Positions 33,555 through 44,427 of a DNA stretch of 52,503 nt are shown one piece after another. A program made the position numbers and the translations under genes. This DNA comes from a virus. Every line of letters starts with the position of its first letter. Position 1 is the first letter of the stretch. The notes under the pieces were generated by a model. It was given only the letters and a program-made list of their open reading frames with translations. It ran no database searches and was not told where the DNA came from. The DNA lies in IMG/VR virus record IMGVR_UViG_3300027859_000025, positions 1 through 52,503 of that record, one strand, 5' to 3'.

Positions 33555-36500
33555 ATGACAATAGAAGAAAAAACTATAGAACTTCAATCGGTTAGTCCAC
33601 CATTGACAACGCCTGAGATTATTGCTGAGCTTGGAAAATGGCAAGCCGCTCAATCTATTCAAGCTCTTCAAGAAGATAACTCCCCTACTAACCCGGGTAG
33701 GTCTGCTACTTTTAAGGAAGAAAAAGAAGAAGTAATTGAAACTCCAGAAGTTGATGATGAAGAGATTATTAATGAAGAAGAAGAGGGAAATCAAGAAGTT
33801 GTTGCGGAGGAACAGGATGCGACTGTAACAACTACACCGGACAATGCATCCGAGGAAGAAGATACGGAATCTCCATCGGAAGATGGTTCATTGGAATCAC
33901 AAGAACCTGAAGAAGAAGAGAGTTACGAAGTAATTCGTAAAAGATTTTTTGATACAGTTCAGAAACAAAAAAACGAAACTGGCAGAAGAAACGCTATAGA
34001 TACTGCTGTAAAAGACGCATACAAAGATGTAAACTCTGATGTTGAAATAGTAAATTCAGGTGAAGAAGTTGTAGATGGTGATTTTACTTACAAATATGTG
34101 TCAGATGTAGACAAAGAAGGTAATTTAGATTTACAAGTTTTTTACAAAGGCAAAGATGATGAAGAGTTTATCAACGCTTCAGAACGCGCTAAAAACAATC
34201 CTAAAAATGTAGCTTTACAGAATCAAGAAGCAGCTATACAATCTCAACTAGGGTTTTTGCCAGCTGAAGTAAAAGAGCAAGCTAATGCTATTTTAAACTA
34301 TACTCCTCCACCTAAGCCACAAGATTTTGATCCAAATAGAGAAGGTACGCAATCTTTCGATGATATGCTTATTTATAATTATCAAGAACAAGATATTGTA
34401 AATCAAATGTCAGAGGCTGATAGGTTAGTTTATGATTCTCAAAAAAAATTAGAGGCTGCTAAAAATAATTTTAATGAAATATTAGAATCCGATCCAAAAA
34501 TAAAAGCTTGGTACGAAGATTTAAAGAAAAAAATGGGTGATTATGATACCCAAAAAGCTGAAATACAAAAAAAAATAGATGCTCTTCCCGTGGGAGAAAC
34601 TGGCAAATTAGCTGAGCTTGAGCAAGAGCTAGAAAATTTAGATGAAAAATTTAAAGATATAAATATATTAAAAGGAGAATCTATGCGAGTTGCTCTAGAC
34701 GAAGAGCTTAATGCTATGATGCCTGATATTAAAGCTAAAGCATATGAATCAACTATAATAAAACCTACCGAAGAACCATCTATGTTTAATATAGTTGGTA
34801 AAGTTTTTAGAGGAGCTGGGCAAAGAAAATTAAGTAAAGGTCAAGCTGCTATTTCAACTGTAATGGGAGATATTTTAGACCCTGTAGATACAGATCTTTT
34901 ACAACAACAAGAATTTTACGAGCAAGCTAAGAAAGAATATGCTAAGAAAAACAAAGTAGACTTAAACACTGTCACAGACGCAGATGTTAGAAGTATTGTA
35001 GAGGATAAATACGTACAATTTTATACAGAACAAGAAACTAATAGATTATATAGAAACTACTCTGAAAGCCTAATAGAGGATATAGAAAAAGATTTTTTTG
35101 CAAAATATGTTGTTAGTAATATACCTGGAGTTGGTAAAACTTTAGCTAGCTTTACACCTACTTTTGCTAAAATGTTTGGTTTTAAAAATATAGAAGATAT
35201 TTTTGGAGACACAACTCAAGAAAAAAAAGAACAATTAATTAAAGCCGCTGACAATCTAGATCTAAACCAAAAAATAGTAATAGATAAATTAGCTCAACAA
35301 ACAGTTGCAGCAGAAACGTTTAAAAATCTAGGTCGATATAATACTACTTATTTAACTGAAGAAGATGCCGCAAAAGCAAGAGAAGAAATAAGATTGTCAA
35401 ATTTAACAATAAGATCTAACATAGATATTATTGAAAAAGGATTTGATGAAATGGTAGAAAGAGTTGATAGTGTACAAAAATCAGAATTGTTTGACCAGTA
35501 TTATGCTAAGAATTATGGTTTTGTAACTGAACTTGGTGGTAGAGCCGCGGCGATGGGTCTAGATTTGTTTGTAAATGGTTTAGCAGAATACTCTGAAAGA
35601 ATGGGTATTAACGTAGCAAGTCTTGGAGCCACTGGTATAGCTCTAGAAGGACTATACAATAAATTAACTGGAGAAGATTTAAGTAAAAAACTAACAGATA
35701 AATTTACCGGCGGTGTTGATTCTTTAATAGAGTATTTAAATAATGAAATGGCGCCACCTACTACTCTTAGTGACATTGAATCTGGAATGGACGTAGCTAG
35801 ATGGGCTGCGGGTAGCTTAGGTCAACAACTACCTATTTACGGCGCGATATACTTATCAGGCGGTACATATGCTCCTATACTTATTGGTGCCGCGGTGGCA
35901 GGTAATAAGTTTAGAGAAATGCAAAAAGAAATAGATCTTGGAACTGCTGATTATAATTGGTGGCAAATGTATGGAACTGCTAATTTAACAGGAATTTCCG
36001 CTGCAGCTACAGAATACGTTACTCAAGGTATGCTAAATAGGTTAAAATTTTCTTATCAAAATATACCTGGTTTTAAAGTAAGTTTTAACGAAACAATGAA
36101 AGGCTTTTTATCTTCTACAGGTAGATGGGCACGAGACATGGGTGAAGAAATACCTAGTGAAATGTTAGATGAACTAATAGGTAACATTGGTGATAAATAC
36201 ATACTTGGTAAAAAAGATGTAAATCTTTTTGATAATCTAGGCGAGACAGCTTTGAGTACGCTTTGGACTGCTGGTGTTGCGATAAGAGCTCCATTAATTG
36301 GTCATCAAATTTTAGCTCCTTTTAGAAGCAAACAGTCATATCAGACAATAGGGGAAGGAGTTGCTAGAATAAGCGAGCTTAACGAGCAATTAGCTACCAA
36401 TAAAGATCTGAGTGTTGAGGCTGTTCAAAAAATAAAAGATGAGATTAGCGCTATAACCGTTAATAACATGAAAGCTTTAAAAATAGATATTAATAGACTA

Positions 36501-39500
36501 GATGATCTTACTGCTGATGAGAAAAAGATTTTATTAAACAACAAGGCTAAAGAGTATGAGATAATAAGATCAATACAAGAAATTAATAACGATAATACTA
36601 TTGATCAAAAAACTAAACAAACTTTAATAAGTTTGAAAAATCAAGAGTTACAAAGCATATCTACTAATTCTACTCAAATACTAGCTCCATATATAATAGC
36701 AGAAAATAAAGCCAAAAACGAGCCTATTATAGATGAAGCAATTAAAAACGTAGAGCAAGTAACTAAAAAAGTTTTAGGTGAAGGTATTAATGTTATAGAT
36801 GACATGAATAACCTGCCAGAAGGTATACCTAAATTTGTTGATGCTTATGTAGATCCTAAAACAAATCAAATATACATAAACAAAGAGTGGGCGGCTTCAG
36901 TCGGGGCGGTCACGGCGGCCGAGCACGAGTTGTTGCACAAGATACAAAAATCAATGTTTGACTCTACTGATCCAAAAGTTAGAGCAAAAGCTCTTGAACT
37001 TGTAGAAGATTTTAAAAAGACTTTAAGTAAAAAAGAAAGAAATTTAGTACAACAAAGAATTGATGCAAACTATCGTTATGAAATGAACGATGATGGTAGT
37101 TTTGTGTTAGACGATCAAGGTAATAAAATAGAAAAAGACCCGGCTGCATATGCAGAAGAATATTTTAATGTTTTCTCTGATCTTGTGGGTAAAAATCAAA
37201 TAGGTTTTACTGATAACTTAGGTGAAAACCTGCTTAGATTTTTAAACAAATTAAAAGAATCTGTTTTTGGACCAGCTGGTTTTACAAACTTAGAATATCA
37301 AAATGGTAGAGACGCGTACAACTTTATAAAAGATTACAACAAAAGTATAAAAGAAGGTAAAGTATCTGAAAGAGCAGAGGCTTTAATTAGAAAAGGTGCT
37401 TTAACAACTAGTGATAGAACATCGTCGTCTATAACTGTAAATCCAGCAGAACAAGCAGCCGGTTATCAAGTAACAAAACAAGCATCAGATCTTGCCGCTG
37501 ATGTAAAATCTGGTGAAAAAACTAATGAACAACTAATTGTAGACGCTGCTCCAAAGAACGAGGCAGACCCACAGGTTAGAATAGCATCACAGGATGCATT
37601 AGTAGAAGCTAATTGGCCCGTTATAAGAAAAGCATTAAATATTGATCCTACTGGCAAGATTCCACAACCTTTTATAAAACTAGCTGTTCAAGAAATGTTT
37701 AGAGATACATTTCCGGGCAGAGGTGTTGAAGCTAAGTTTTTTGATAAGTTTAATCCTAAGTTAAAAAACAAGGTTACTACGTTTCTTGAAGGTCAGTTAA
37801 ACATGAGAACTGGAGATATATTAGAAAGAGCTAAGGCTTTAGAATCAGAAAAACAAGATTTAGGAATTGAAAAAGCAGGTGGGGTAGTAGACACTAGTAC
37901 AACTAAGACTGTAACAACTAAACGTTCTAGAACGCCTAAAACACCAACTGAAACAGTTAAATATTCTGATACAATTATAGAAAAAGCAGGTGTTAAAGAC
38001 AAAGTAGAGCTTGAAGCTAAAATAACAGAAGAAACTAGAAAAGGATTTGAAGACGTAGAAGTAGAAAGGTTTGGTCAAACAAAAGACGTTCCGCGAGGCG
38101 TAGCCGATATATATGGTGATATGCTTGGTTTGAATCCAGAAACAATTACTGATAAAACTAGAACATATCAAAACTACGATGAAGCTGGTTTAAACGCTGC
38201 TCAAAGATTTTTATTAGCTAACGCGGCTAGTGATTATGCAAGGCTACCTAAAACTAAAGACGAGACTACTACACGTGGCAGAGGTACTTTCATACCTAAA
38301 AATATGAAAGATGCTCTGTATACTGATGGTAAACTTACAGGTACACTAAAAGACTATATGGATCTTCTTAGAAGCAAGCCTACAGGTAAGTTATATAGAG
38401 ATAGTAAATATGCTCAACTAATACGAGGTTTATTAAACACTCATATTAGAAATCGTATGTTTGAAACTTTAGTGCCTACAACACCTCAGCGATTACGTGG
38501 TGGTGCTAAGTTTAGTATTACCCAAGCGCAAAGACCTGGTTTATATAAGGTAGGTAGCGAAGATGGTCTTGTAGTAATGAGAGACTCTGCTATAAAGTTC
38601 GCTAAAGATAATAATATAAAAGTTGAGTTTGAAAATCCTGATGGTACATTCACAGAATTAAATGTAAATAACTTTAATGCATCAAATCCTAAAGCTGTAG
38701 AATATTTAAAAAGAAATATAGAAAACGAACTTTGGAAGCACGTTCCACTAGAATCTTTAACTAGAGGAACTATGGTAGATTATAGTTCTAAAGGCAATGC
38801 TATATTTTTTGACTCAAAACAATTTGATAAAATATTAGATAACGCTTATAGTAATAGAAAAAAATGGTTAGCTGAAGGTAATACTCTTTCATACGATCAA
38901 GCAGAGTTAAAACAAAGTATTAAAGTAGCGTTTGGAACTAAATCTCCGTCTTTAGTAACTGGAAATTACGCTAAAGAAAGTGCTAAAAGAAAAGTAGACG
39001 CAAATGCTAAAGGTGTTAAAATTATATTGCAAGGCGGAGCAAATGCTATAAAAGCAGACCCAGCTAATTATTTATCTTTACTAGCTATTTACGGAACACA
39101 ATCATCTTCTTCTTCTCATTTAGTTAGAAACATGGCGGTTGACATGGGTCTTAGTGAAGAATATCTGAAAGCTAAACGATCAAAAGATGGCAATACGGTA
39201 AAAGAGCATGTTTATCCAGCTAATGAAATGGCTTCTTTTATGTATCTAGCTCAGCTTTATGATGATGTAGATGCCATAATGCCTATTGTTAAAAAAGCTT
39301 ATTTTCAACTAGGTATAACAGAAATACAAGATAATAAGTTAATAGACACAGATGGCACGTATGGTGAAAAATATAATTACAAATCAACACAAACACAGCT
39401 TTTTTATGATGGTTTAAAAGAATATTTTAAAACTGGTGATGAAAGTAAAATAAAAAATGCATTAATTAGATATTTTAATCCTCAAGTAAATGAAAATTCT

Positions 39501-42500
39501 AGTGGAGACAATATACAAGGTATTAATAGTAATACTTTAGAGATAATGGGTAAAACCGTAGCTGAAACCTATACGCGTCAATTGCCTAAATCAGATCAAA
39601 ACTCTAATAATATATATGTTCAAAACGAACTTACATACCAAGTGATGACTGGTGAAATAACTCAAGCAGAAGCAGTTAAAAGACTTGATGCACAGATCAG
39701 CTCTGGTAATGCTAAAGTTAAACCTAGTATTACAAATAACAATATGCAACCCAATAGCTTGAAGTTTAGTGATAAAGCCGCTGGTAATAGCGTACTTGTT
39801 ACTGATGAGCTAAACACTCTTGACAAAGCTTTAGCTGAAGGTAGAAAAATAGATAAACCTGTTAAGAAAATAAGAGTATTTGACTTTGATGATACATTAG
39901 CTAGATCAAACAGTAAGGTTATTGTTATAAATCCTTTATCTAGCATTGATAGCGATATGCTTGATATTGTAGCTAGAAGAAAATTTAAAAAAGAATTTGA
40001 AAATCTACCAAGCTTTAAACAAAACTTCAACAGCTTAAACGAGCAACAAAAACTAGAAGTTTTAAAAGAAGTACCAGGTGGGACTAAAGAAATAAACGCA
40101 ACTCAATTTGCTGAACAAGCTGCCACACTTGAAGAGCAAGGCGCTACGTTTGATTTTAGTCAATTTGAGCAAGTTATTGATGGCAAGAAAGGACCGTTAT
40201 TTGATGTTGCTAAAAAAATAGCAGACGCTAGAGGAACAGAAGATTTATTTATATTAACAGCTAGACCACAAAGTGCAGCTGGTCCTATAAAAGCTTTTAT
40301 GAAAGCTTTAGGTATTAATATACCTTTAGGTAACATAACAGGCTTAGCCGATGGTACCGCTGCTGCAAAAGGTAGATGGATCGCTGGTAAAGCAGCTGAA
40401 GGTTATAATGACTTTTATTTTGCAGATGATGCTAGTAAAAATGTTAAAGCAGTTAAAGACGTATTAGATCAAATAGATGTTAAGTCTAGAGTGCAGCAAG
40501 CCAAGTTTAGTAAGTCAGCTACATTTAATACTATAGTAAATCAAATGATTGAAGACTCTTCAGGTATTGAATCATTCAAAACTTTTTCTGCTGCTAAAGC
40601 TAAAACAATAGGTAAAGATAAAGGGAGATTTGATTGGTTAACAATGGCTTCATCAGCTGAAGATTTTAAAGGTTTATTATATAGCTTATTAGGTGATGGT
40701 AAAAAAGGTGAAGCTCAATATGAGTTTTTGAAAACAAACCTTATGGATCCGTATAACAGAGCGGAAGATTCTATAACTCAAGCTAAAATAGCAGCTGCTA
40801 ACGACTTTATGGCATTGAAAGAGCAGTTTCCAGGTTTACCTACAACATTAGAAACAGAAACAGGTGTTGGGAAGTTTACATATCAGCACGCGCTTCGTAC
40901 TTATATGTGGACTCAACAAGGTATGTCAATACCTGGGCTTTCAAAAGCTGATGCAAGAAAACTTAATAAGTTTATAACTGATGACGCTAAGTTACAAAGT
41001 TTTGCAGATCAATTAATGTCAATACAAAAAGGTAAACCATATCCTAAACCTGGTAAAGATTGGTTAGGTGGTAATCTAACTACAGATATTATTGGTGGTA
41101 TAAACAAAGTAAACAGAGCAGAGTACCAGCAAGAGTGGAGAGAAAATGTAGATATTATATTTTCACCTGAGAACTTAAACAAAATGGAAGCGGCTTATGG
41201 TACCCGCTGGCGAAAAGCTTTAGAAAATAGTTTAGCTCGTATGAAAGCTGGCACAAATAGGCTTGGTTACAACGATCAGACAAGTGCTGTACTTGACTGG
41301 GTTAACAACTCCGTTGGTGCAGTAATGTTCTTAAATACTAAATCTGCGCTACTTCAAACTATATCTGCTGTAAACTTTATAAATTGGGGTGATAATAATA
41401 TTATAGCCGCAGGTAAAGCGTTTGCAAATCAAAAGCAATTCTGGGGAGATTTTATGACTCTTATGAACTCTGATTACTTAGTACAGCGTCGTAATGGTCT
41501 TAAAATAAATGTAAGTGAATCTGAAATAGCAGACGCTGTAAAAGATTCTAAAAACAAAGTTAATGCAGCTATATCGTATTTACTGAGTAAAGGTTTTGTA
41601 CTTACTCGTTATGCAGATAGTTTTGCTATTGCTTCAGGTGGCGCTACGTTCTATAGAAATAGAATGAATAAGTATATTAAAGAAGGTATGAGCAAGGAAT
41701 TAGCTGCAGAAAAAGCTTTTCAAGACTTTAGACGTATCGCGGAAGAAAGCCAACAGTCTAGTTCACCTGATAAAATCAGTATGCAGCAAGCATCAGCCGC
41801 TGGTCGTGTTATACTTAACTGGGCTAATACACCGATGCAATATATTAGAATACAAAAGCGTGACATACAGGACTTAATAGCAGGTCGCGGTGATCCAAAA
41901 GTTAAAATGGCTAGAATAGCTTATTACGGTGTTATTCAAAACTTAATATTTAACGCTATGCAACAAGCTTTATTTGCTATAGGTTTTGGTGACGACGAAG
42001 ATGATGAGGAGAAAAGTGCGGCAAAGAAAAAGCAAGATGAAAAGAGAATAGCTAGAGTTGCAAACGGTATGATTGACTCTCAGTTAAAAGGTTTAGGTAT
42101 TGCAGGTATGGCTATGGTTGCTGTTAAAAATACTTTAATGAAAATATACGAAGAGTCTGGTAAGAAAAGACCTGAGTATGAAGCCGCGGCAATAGAGGCA
42201 TTAAGCTTCTCGCCAGCTATTAGTTCTAAATATAGAAAAATAGTAGGCGGTTTAAAAAGCTTTAGTTGGAACATGAAAGAAATGAAACAAAAAGGTTTTA
42301 GTCTTGATAATCCAGCTTATCTAGCAGGAGCTCAAATTATAACAGCAACTACAAACATACCTATTGATCGTGTTATTAAGAAAGCAAATAATATAAGAGG
42401 CATATTGAGTGAGCAATCACAAAAGTGGCAGAAAGTTCTTTTGTTTGGTGGTTGGAGCACTTGGGACGTTGGCTTGCCTTACTATGGCGGTTGGGATAAA

Positions 42501-42692
42501 CCAGTTGAGCCTACAGAGGCAGAGCGTAAGAAACAAGAGATTGATATAATGAAGCGTGATACTAGCACGGTTGAGCAAACACAGATGTTATTAGATCTAG
42601 GTCTTACTAAAAAACAAATTAAAGCATTGCGCTATGAAGACGCTAGGGTTAAAAAAATAATTGAATTACAAAAAAAGAAAAAAGATGAGTAG
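33555..42692 (+). CDS. Giant internal virion/polyvalent-type protein, 3045 aa
   Basis: The largest gene in the window. The N-terminus (1-140) is acidic and Ser/Thr/Glu-rich. A zinc metallopeptidase motif HELLH is at 1124-1128. A HAD-like domain follows: DFDDT at 2110-2114, then FILTARPQS, and later AAAKGRWIAGKAAEGYNDFYFADDASKN. Between and after these are long helical regions. The C-terminal 500 residues have hydrophobic and Lys/Glu-rich stretches (KMARIAYYGVIQNLIFNAMQQ). It fits a T7 gp16-like or large polyvalent protein delivered with the DNA. Substrates of the two putative enzymes are unknown. Confidence 0.75.
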   Translation: MTIEEKTIELQSVSPPLTTPEIIAELGKWQAAQSIQALQEDNSPTNPGRSATFKEEKEEVIETPEVDDEEIINEEEEGNQEVVAEEQDATVTTTPDNASEEEDTESPSEDGSLESQEPEEEESYEVIRKRFFDTVQKQKNETGRRNAIDTAVKDAYKDVNSDVEIVNSGEEVVDGDFTYKYVSDVDKEGNLDLQVFYKGKDDEEFINASERAKNNPKNVALQNQEAAIQSQLGFLPAEVKEQANAILNYTPPPKPQDFDPNREGTQSFDDMLIYNYQEQDIVNQMSEADRLVYDSQKKLEAAKNNFNEILESDPKIKAWYEDLKKKMGDYDTQKAEIQKKIDALPVGETGKLAELEQELENLDEKFKDINILKGESMRVALDEELNAMMPDIKAKAYESTIIKPTEEPSMFNIVGKVFRGAGQRKLSKGQAAISTVMGDILDPVDTDLLQQQEFYEQAKKEYAKKNKVDLNTVTDADVRSIVEDKYVQFYTEQETNRLYRNYSESLIEDIEKDFFAKYVVSNIPGVGKTLASFTPTFAKMFGFKNIEDIFGDTTQEKKEQLIKAADNLDLNQKIVIDKLAQQTVAAETFKNLGRYNTTYLTEEDAAKAREEIRLSNLTIRSNIDIIEKGFDEMVERVDSVQKSELFDQYYAKNYGFVTELGGRAAAMGLDLFVNGLAEYSERMGINVASLGATGIALEGLYNKLTGEDLSKKLTDKFTGGVDSLIEYLNNEMAPPTTLSDIESGMDVARWAAGSLGQQLPIYGAIYLSGGTYAPILIGAAVAGNKFREMQKEIDLGTADYNWWQMYGTANLTGISAAATEYVTQGMLNRLKFSYQNIPGFKVSFNETMKGFLSSTGRWARDMGEEIPSEMLDELIGNIGDKYILGKKDVNLFDNLGETALSTLWTAGVAIRAPLIGHQILAPFRSKQSYQTIGEGVARISELNEQLATNKDLSVEAVQKIKDEISAITVNNMKALKIDINRLDDLTADEKKILLNNKAKEYEIIRSIQEINNDNTIDQKTKQTLISLKNQELQSISTNSTQILAPYIIAENKAKNEPIIDEAIKNVEQVTKKVLGEGINVIDDMNNLPEGIPKFVDAYVDPKTNQIYINKEWAASVGAVTAAEHELLHKIQKSMFDSTDPKVRAKALELVEDFKKTLSKKERNLVQQRIDANYRYEMNDDGSFVLDDQGNKIEKDPAAYAEEYFNVFSDLVGKNQIGFTDNLGENLLRFLNKLKESVFGPAGFTNLEYQNGRDAYNFIKDYNKSIKEGKVSERAEALIRKGALTTSDRTSSSITVNPAEQAAGYQVTKQASDLAADVKSGEKTNEQLIVDAAPKNEADPQVRIASQDALVEANWPVIRKALNIDPTGKIPQPFIKLAVQEMFRDTFPGRGVEAKFFDKFNPKLKNKVTTFLEGQLNMRTGDILERAKALESEKQDLGIEKAGGVVDTSTTKTVTTKRSRTPKTPTETVKYSDTIIEKAGVKDKVELEAKITEETRKGFEDVEVERFGQTKDVPRGVADIYGDMLGLNPETITDKTRTYQNYDEAGLNAAQRFLLANAASDYARLPKTKDETTTRGRGTFIPKNMKDALYTDGKLTGTLKDYMDLLRSKPTGKLYRDSKYAQLIRGLLNTHIRNRMFETLVPTTPQRLRGGAKFSITQAQRPGLYKVGSEDGLVVMRDSAIKFAKDNNIKVEFENPDGTFTELNVNNFNASNPKAVEYLKRNIENELWKHVPLESLTRGTMVDYSSKGNAIFFDSKQFDKILDNAYSNRKKWLAEGNTLSYDQAELKQSIKVAFGTKSPSLVTGNYAKESAKRKVDANAKGVKIILQGGANAIKADPANYLSLLAIYGTQSSSSSHLVRNMAVDMGLSEEYLKAKRSKDGNTVKEHVYPANEMASFMYLAQLYDDVDAIMPIVKKAYFQLGITEIQDNKLIDTDGTYGEKYNYKSTQTQLFYDGLKEYFKTGDESKIKNALIRYFNPQVNENSSGDNIQGINSNTLEIMGKTVAETYTRQLPKSDQNSNNIYVQNELTYQVMTGEITQAEAVKRLDAQISSGNAKVKPSITNNNMQPNSLKFSDKAAGNSVLVTDELNTLDKALAEGRKIDKPVKKIRVFDFDDTLARSNSKVIVINPLSSIDSDMLDIVARRKFKKEFENLPSFKQNFNSLNEQQKLEVLKEVPGGTKEINATQFAEQAATLEEQGATFDFSQFEQVIDGKKGPLFDVAKKIADARGTEDLFILTARPQSAAGPIKAFMKALGINIPLGNITGLADGTAAAKGRWIAGKAAEGYNDFYFADDASKNVKAVKDVLDQIDVKSRVQQAKFSKSATFNTIVNQMIEDSSGIESFKTFSAAKAKTIGKDKGRFDWLTMASSAEDFKGLLYSLLGDGKKGEAQYEFLKTNLMDPYNRAEDSITQAKIAAANDFMALKEQFPGLPTTLETETGVGKFTYQHALRTYMWTQQGMSIPGLSKADARKLNKFITDDAKLQSFADQLMSIQKGKPYPKPGKDWLGGNLTTDIIGGINKVNRAEYQQEWRENVDIIFSPENLNKMEAAYGTRWRKALENSLARMKAGTNRLGYNDQTSAVLDWVNNSVGAVMFLNTKSALLQTISAVNFINWGDNNIIAAGKAFANQKQFWGDFMTLMNSDYLVQRRNGLKINVSESEIADAVKDSKNKVNAAISYLLSKGFVLTRYADSFAIASGGATFYRNRMNKYIKEGMSKELAAEKAFQDFRRIAEESQQSSSPDKISMQQASAAGRVILNWANTPMQYIRIQKRDIQDLIAGRGDPKVKMARIAYYGVIQNLIFNAMQQALFAIGFGDDEDDEEKSAAKKKQDEKRIARVANGMIDSQLKGLGIAGMAMVAVKNTLMKIYEESGKKRPEYEAAAIEALSFSPAISSKYRKIVGGLKSFSWNMKEMKQKGFSLDNPAYLAGAQIITATTNIPIDRVIKKANNIRGILSEQSQKWQKVLLFGGWSTWDVGLPYYGGWDKPVEPTEAERKKQEIDIMKRDTSTVEQTQMLLDLGLTKKQIKALRYEDARVKKIIELQKKKKDE
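36891..36940 (+). other. GC-rich island over the HELLH motif
   Basis: 34 of 50 bases are G or C (hand count), against 14 of 50 immediately upstream. Codons GCG, GTC, ACG, GCC, CAC and GAG are used where neighbours use AT-ending codons. It encodes the segment leading into HELLH. Recombination, or selection on the DNA itself, could explain it. Confidence 0.7.
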
Positions 42693-42840
42693 TCCTTTAT
42701 ACGGTAAAATAAGTGGCGCTTGTAAAGCCGCAGCAAAAAAGAAATTTAAGGTTTGGCCTAGTGCTTATGCTTCAGGTTGGGGCGTAAGATGTACTAAAGC
42801 TGGTGGACCTAGTAACTTTGGAGGTAAAAAGAAAAAGTAA
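42685..42840 (+). CDS. Small basic protein, SPL motif, 51 aa
   Basis: Starts MSSPLYGKISGACK and continues KKKFKVWPSAYASGWGVRC, a pattern (KVWPSAYAS..VRC) found in small conserved phage proteins of unknown function. Its first bases overlap the stop of the giant gene; its stop overlaps the next ATG. Confidence 0.7.
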   Translation: MSSPLYGKISGACKAAAKKKFKVWPSAYASGWGVRCTKAGGPSNFGGKKKK

Positions 42841-43244
42841 TGGATTATAAACAAGGAACACCGTTTAAGCACTGTTGGGCTACAGTCATGCACTCTAAGC
42901 CGTGGAACAAGATGCGTAATAGAACTGCTGCTGTATCAGGCAGAGGTAAAGGTAATGATCCTAGTTTAGCAGCTGCCGAAGAAAAAAGATCTCCACTTAA
43001 CAAACAAAAAGGCGGTGGTACAACTAAAACTTGTTTACCCGCTTCTAAAATAAGAAGCATGAGTAAAGAAGAAAGACAGAAGCTAGTTAACTCTAAAAAA
43101 TCAGCTGGCGCTAAAGGTAAATATAAAAGATCATCTAAGACTAATGTCAAAGGTGCTCGTAAAAAAGGAGCTACACTTAGAGACTGGTTTGAAAAAGAAG
43201 ACTGGAGAAGAGTAGATGATCCATCTAAAAAATGCGGAGAATAA
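42840..43244 (+). CDS. Basic protein, DUF5872-like, 134 aa
   Basis: Contains the SPLN motif (EKRSPLNKQKGGG), then a Lys-rich region, and ends with GATLRDWFEKEDWRRVDDP. The C-terminal pattern resembles small phage proteins grouped as DUF5872; I am not certain of the family number. Probable DNA or virion binding by composition. Confidence 0.55.
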   Translation: MDYKQGTPFKHCWATVMHSKPWNKMRNRTAAVSGRGKGNDPSLAAAEEKRSPLNKQKGGGTTKTCLPASKIRSMSKEERQKLVNSKKSAGAKGKYKRSSKTNVKGARKKGATLRDWFEKEDWRRVDDPSKKCGE

Positions 43245-43245
43245 T

Positions 43246-44427
43246 ATGAAAAAAATACTATGCCTATTGTTGTTATTAATTACATTTAATAGTAACGCTC
43301 AGTTTTTTAAAAAAATATATGATAATGTATTTAAGTATTCTAGTTTATATGCCGCTGGTAATACTTCTAATTCATTTGAAACGCCTCGTAAAAATTACTT
43401 TGTAAGACCTCCAGCTGATGGTAACTTATATGATATACCACAGGTTATAGATAATACAGAGTATTTTCCAAACGATTATAGATTAGGTGTTGGTATACGT
43501 AAACTGGCTAGATTTGGTTATGAAAACAAACCCAACTTTTATAACGGTACAGAAAACAATATAGCTTTATCAGCTCCAACAGCGGCGGTACAAGGCTTAG
43601 AGTATTTGTTTCATTATGAAAAAGAACGTCAGCGTGGTGATGAGTTTGAAAACTCTAGATATTTTATACGTCACACCGGCAAGTATCATATTATAAAAGC
43701 TGAACAAAGACAAGCTGGTAACGTAGGATTTAAATATCAGTCTGCTGAAGTTAGGCTTAGAGCACCTATAGGTAATAAGTTTAGTGTATCAGCTGGCGCA
43801 ATATATAGAACACATGAGCAAGCTTTTGGATATAATCCTATAGAGATATGGCTTAATGAAACTGAAATAATAAATGGCGAAGAGTTCCCTGCAAACTACT
43901 GGTATGAATTAGGATTTTTATATGGCTACGACGATATATTTTATTCAGCAGAAGACGAGTTAGGAAACGAAGTATATGACTGGTATTGGATTGATCCAGA
44001 AGGTAATCAAGTTGCAAATACAGATTTGGATTTTAGAAATACAGTTTTTGGTGATTTAATGATGCGCTACAATAACGAGCAGTGGGATTTATTAGATGAC
44101 TTTGGCGAGATAGCACCGATTGTTGGATTTGATTTTTACCACTATCAAAATAATTTTTGGATGCACATGTATGGTAATTTAATATTAGGTCACCACAAAT
44201 ATATAAAAGGCGATGTTGACTTTAGTTACTTAAATAGAAACAACTGGGGTAAAGGTGGTCTTCGTGAAGATGCAGAACTTGAACAGTGGCAAGATATGCA
44301 AGGCGGTATTATGTTTGGATGGAAAATATGGAAAACAGTAGGATTATTTGCTGAAGCTGAATACGTGAAGTTTTGGGATCGTGAAATATTTAATACTAAC
44401 TTTGGAATAAACGTAACACTAAGATAA
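43246..44427 (+). CDS. Exported barrel-like protein, 393 aa
   Basis: The ATG at 43246 is preferred over an upstream in-frame TTG-like start at 43216, because it yields a clean signal peptide MKKILCLLLLLITFNSNAQ, cleaved around AQ as in Bacteroidetes. The mature protein is Tyr/Phe/Asn/Gly-rich with alternating strands, compatible with an outer-membrane or periplasmic beta structure. It could alter the host surface (for instance superinfection exclusion) or help lysis. Both are inference. Confidence 0.65.
   Translation: MKKILCLLLLLITFNSNAQFFKKIYDNVFKYSSLYAAGNTSNSFETPRKNYFVRPPADGNLYDIPQVIDNTEYFPNDYRLGVGIRKLARFGYENKPNFYNGTENNIALSAPTAAVQGLEYLFHYEKERQRGDEFENSRYFIRHTGKYHIIKAEQRQAGNVGFKYQSAEVRLRAPIGNKFSVSAGAIYRTHEQAFGYNPIEIWLNETEIINGEEFPANYWYELGFLYGYDDIFYSAEDELGNEVYDWYWIDPEGNQVANTDLDFRNTVFGDLMMRYNNEQWDLLDDFGEIAPIVGFDFYHYQNNFWMHMYGNLILGHHKYIKGDVDFSYLNRNNWGKGGLREDAELEQWQDMQGGIMFGWKIWKTVGLFAEAEYVKFWDREIFNTNFGINVTLR

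Noticed and set aside
43216-43245. N-terminal extension of the exported 393-aa protein
   Set aside because: It would put charged residues before the signal peptide; the ATG at 43246 gives a clean signal sequence.
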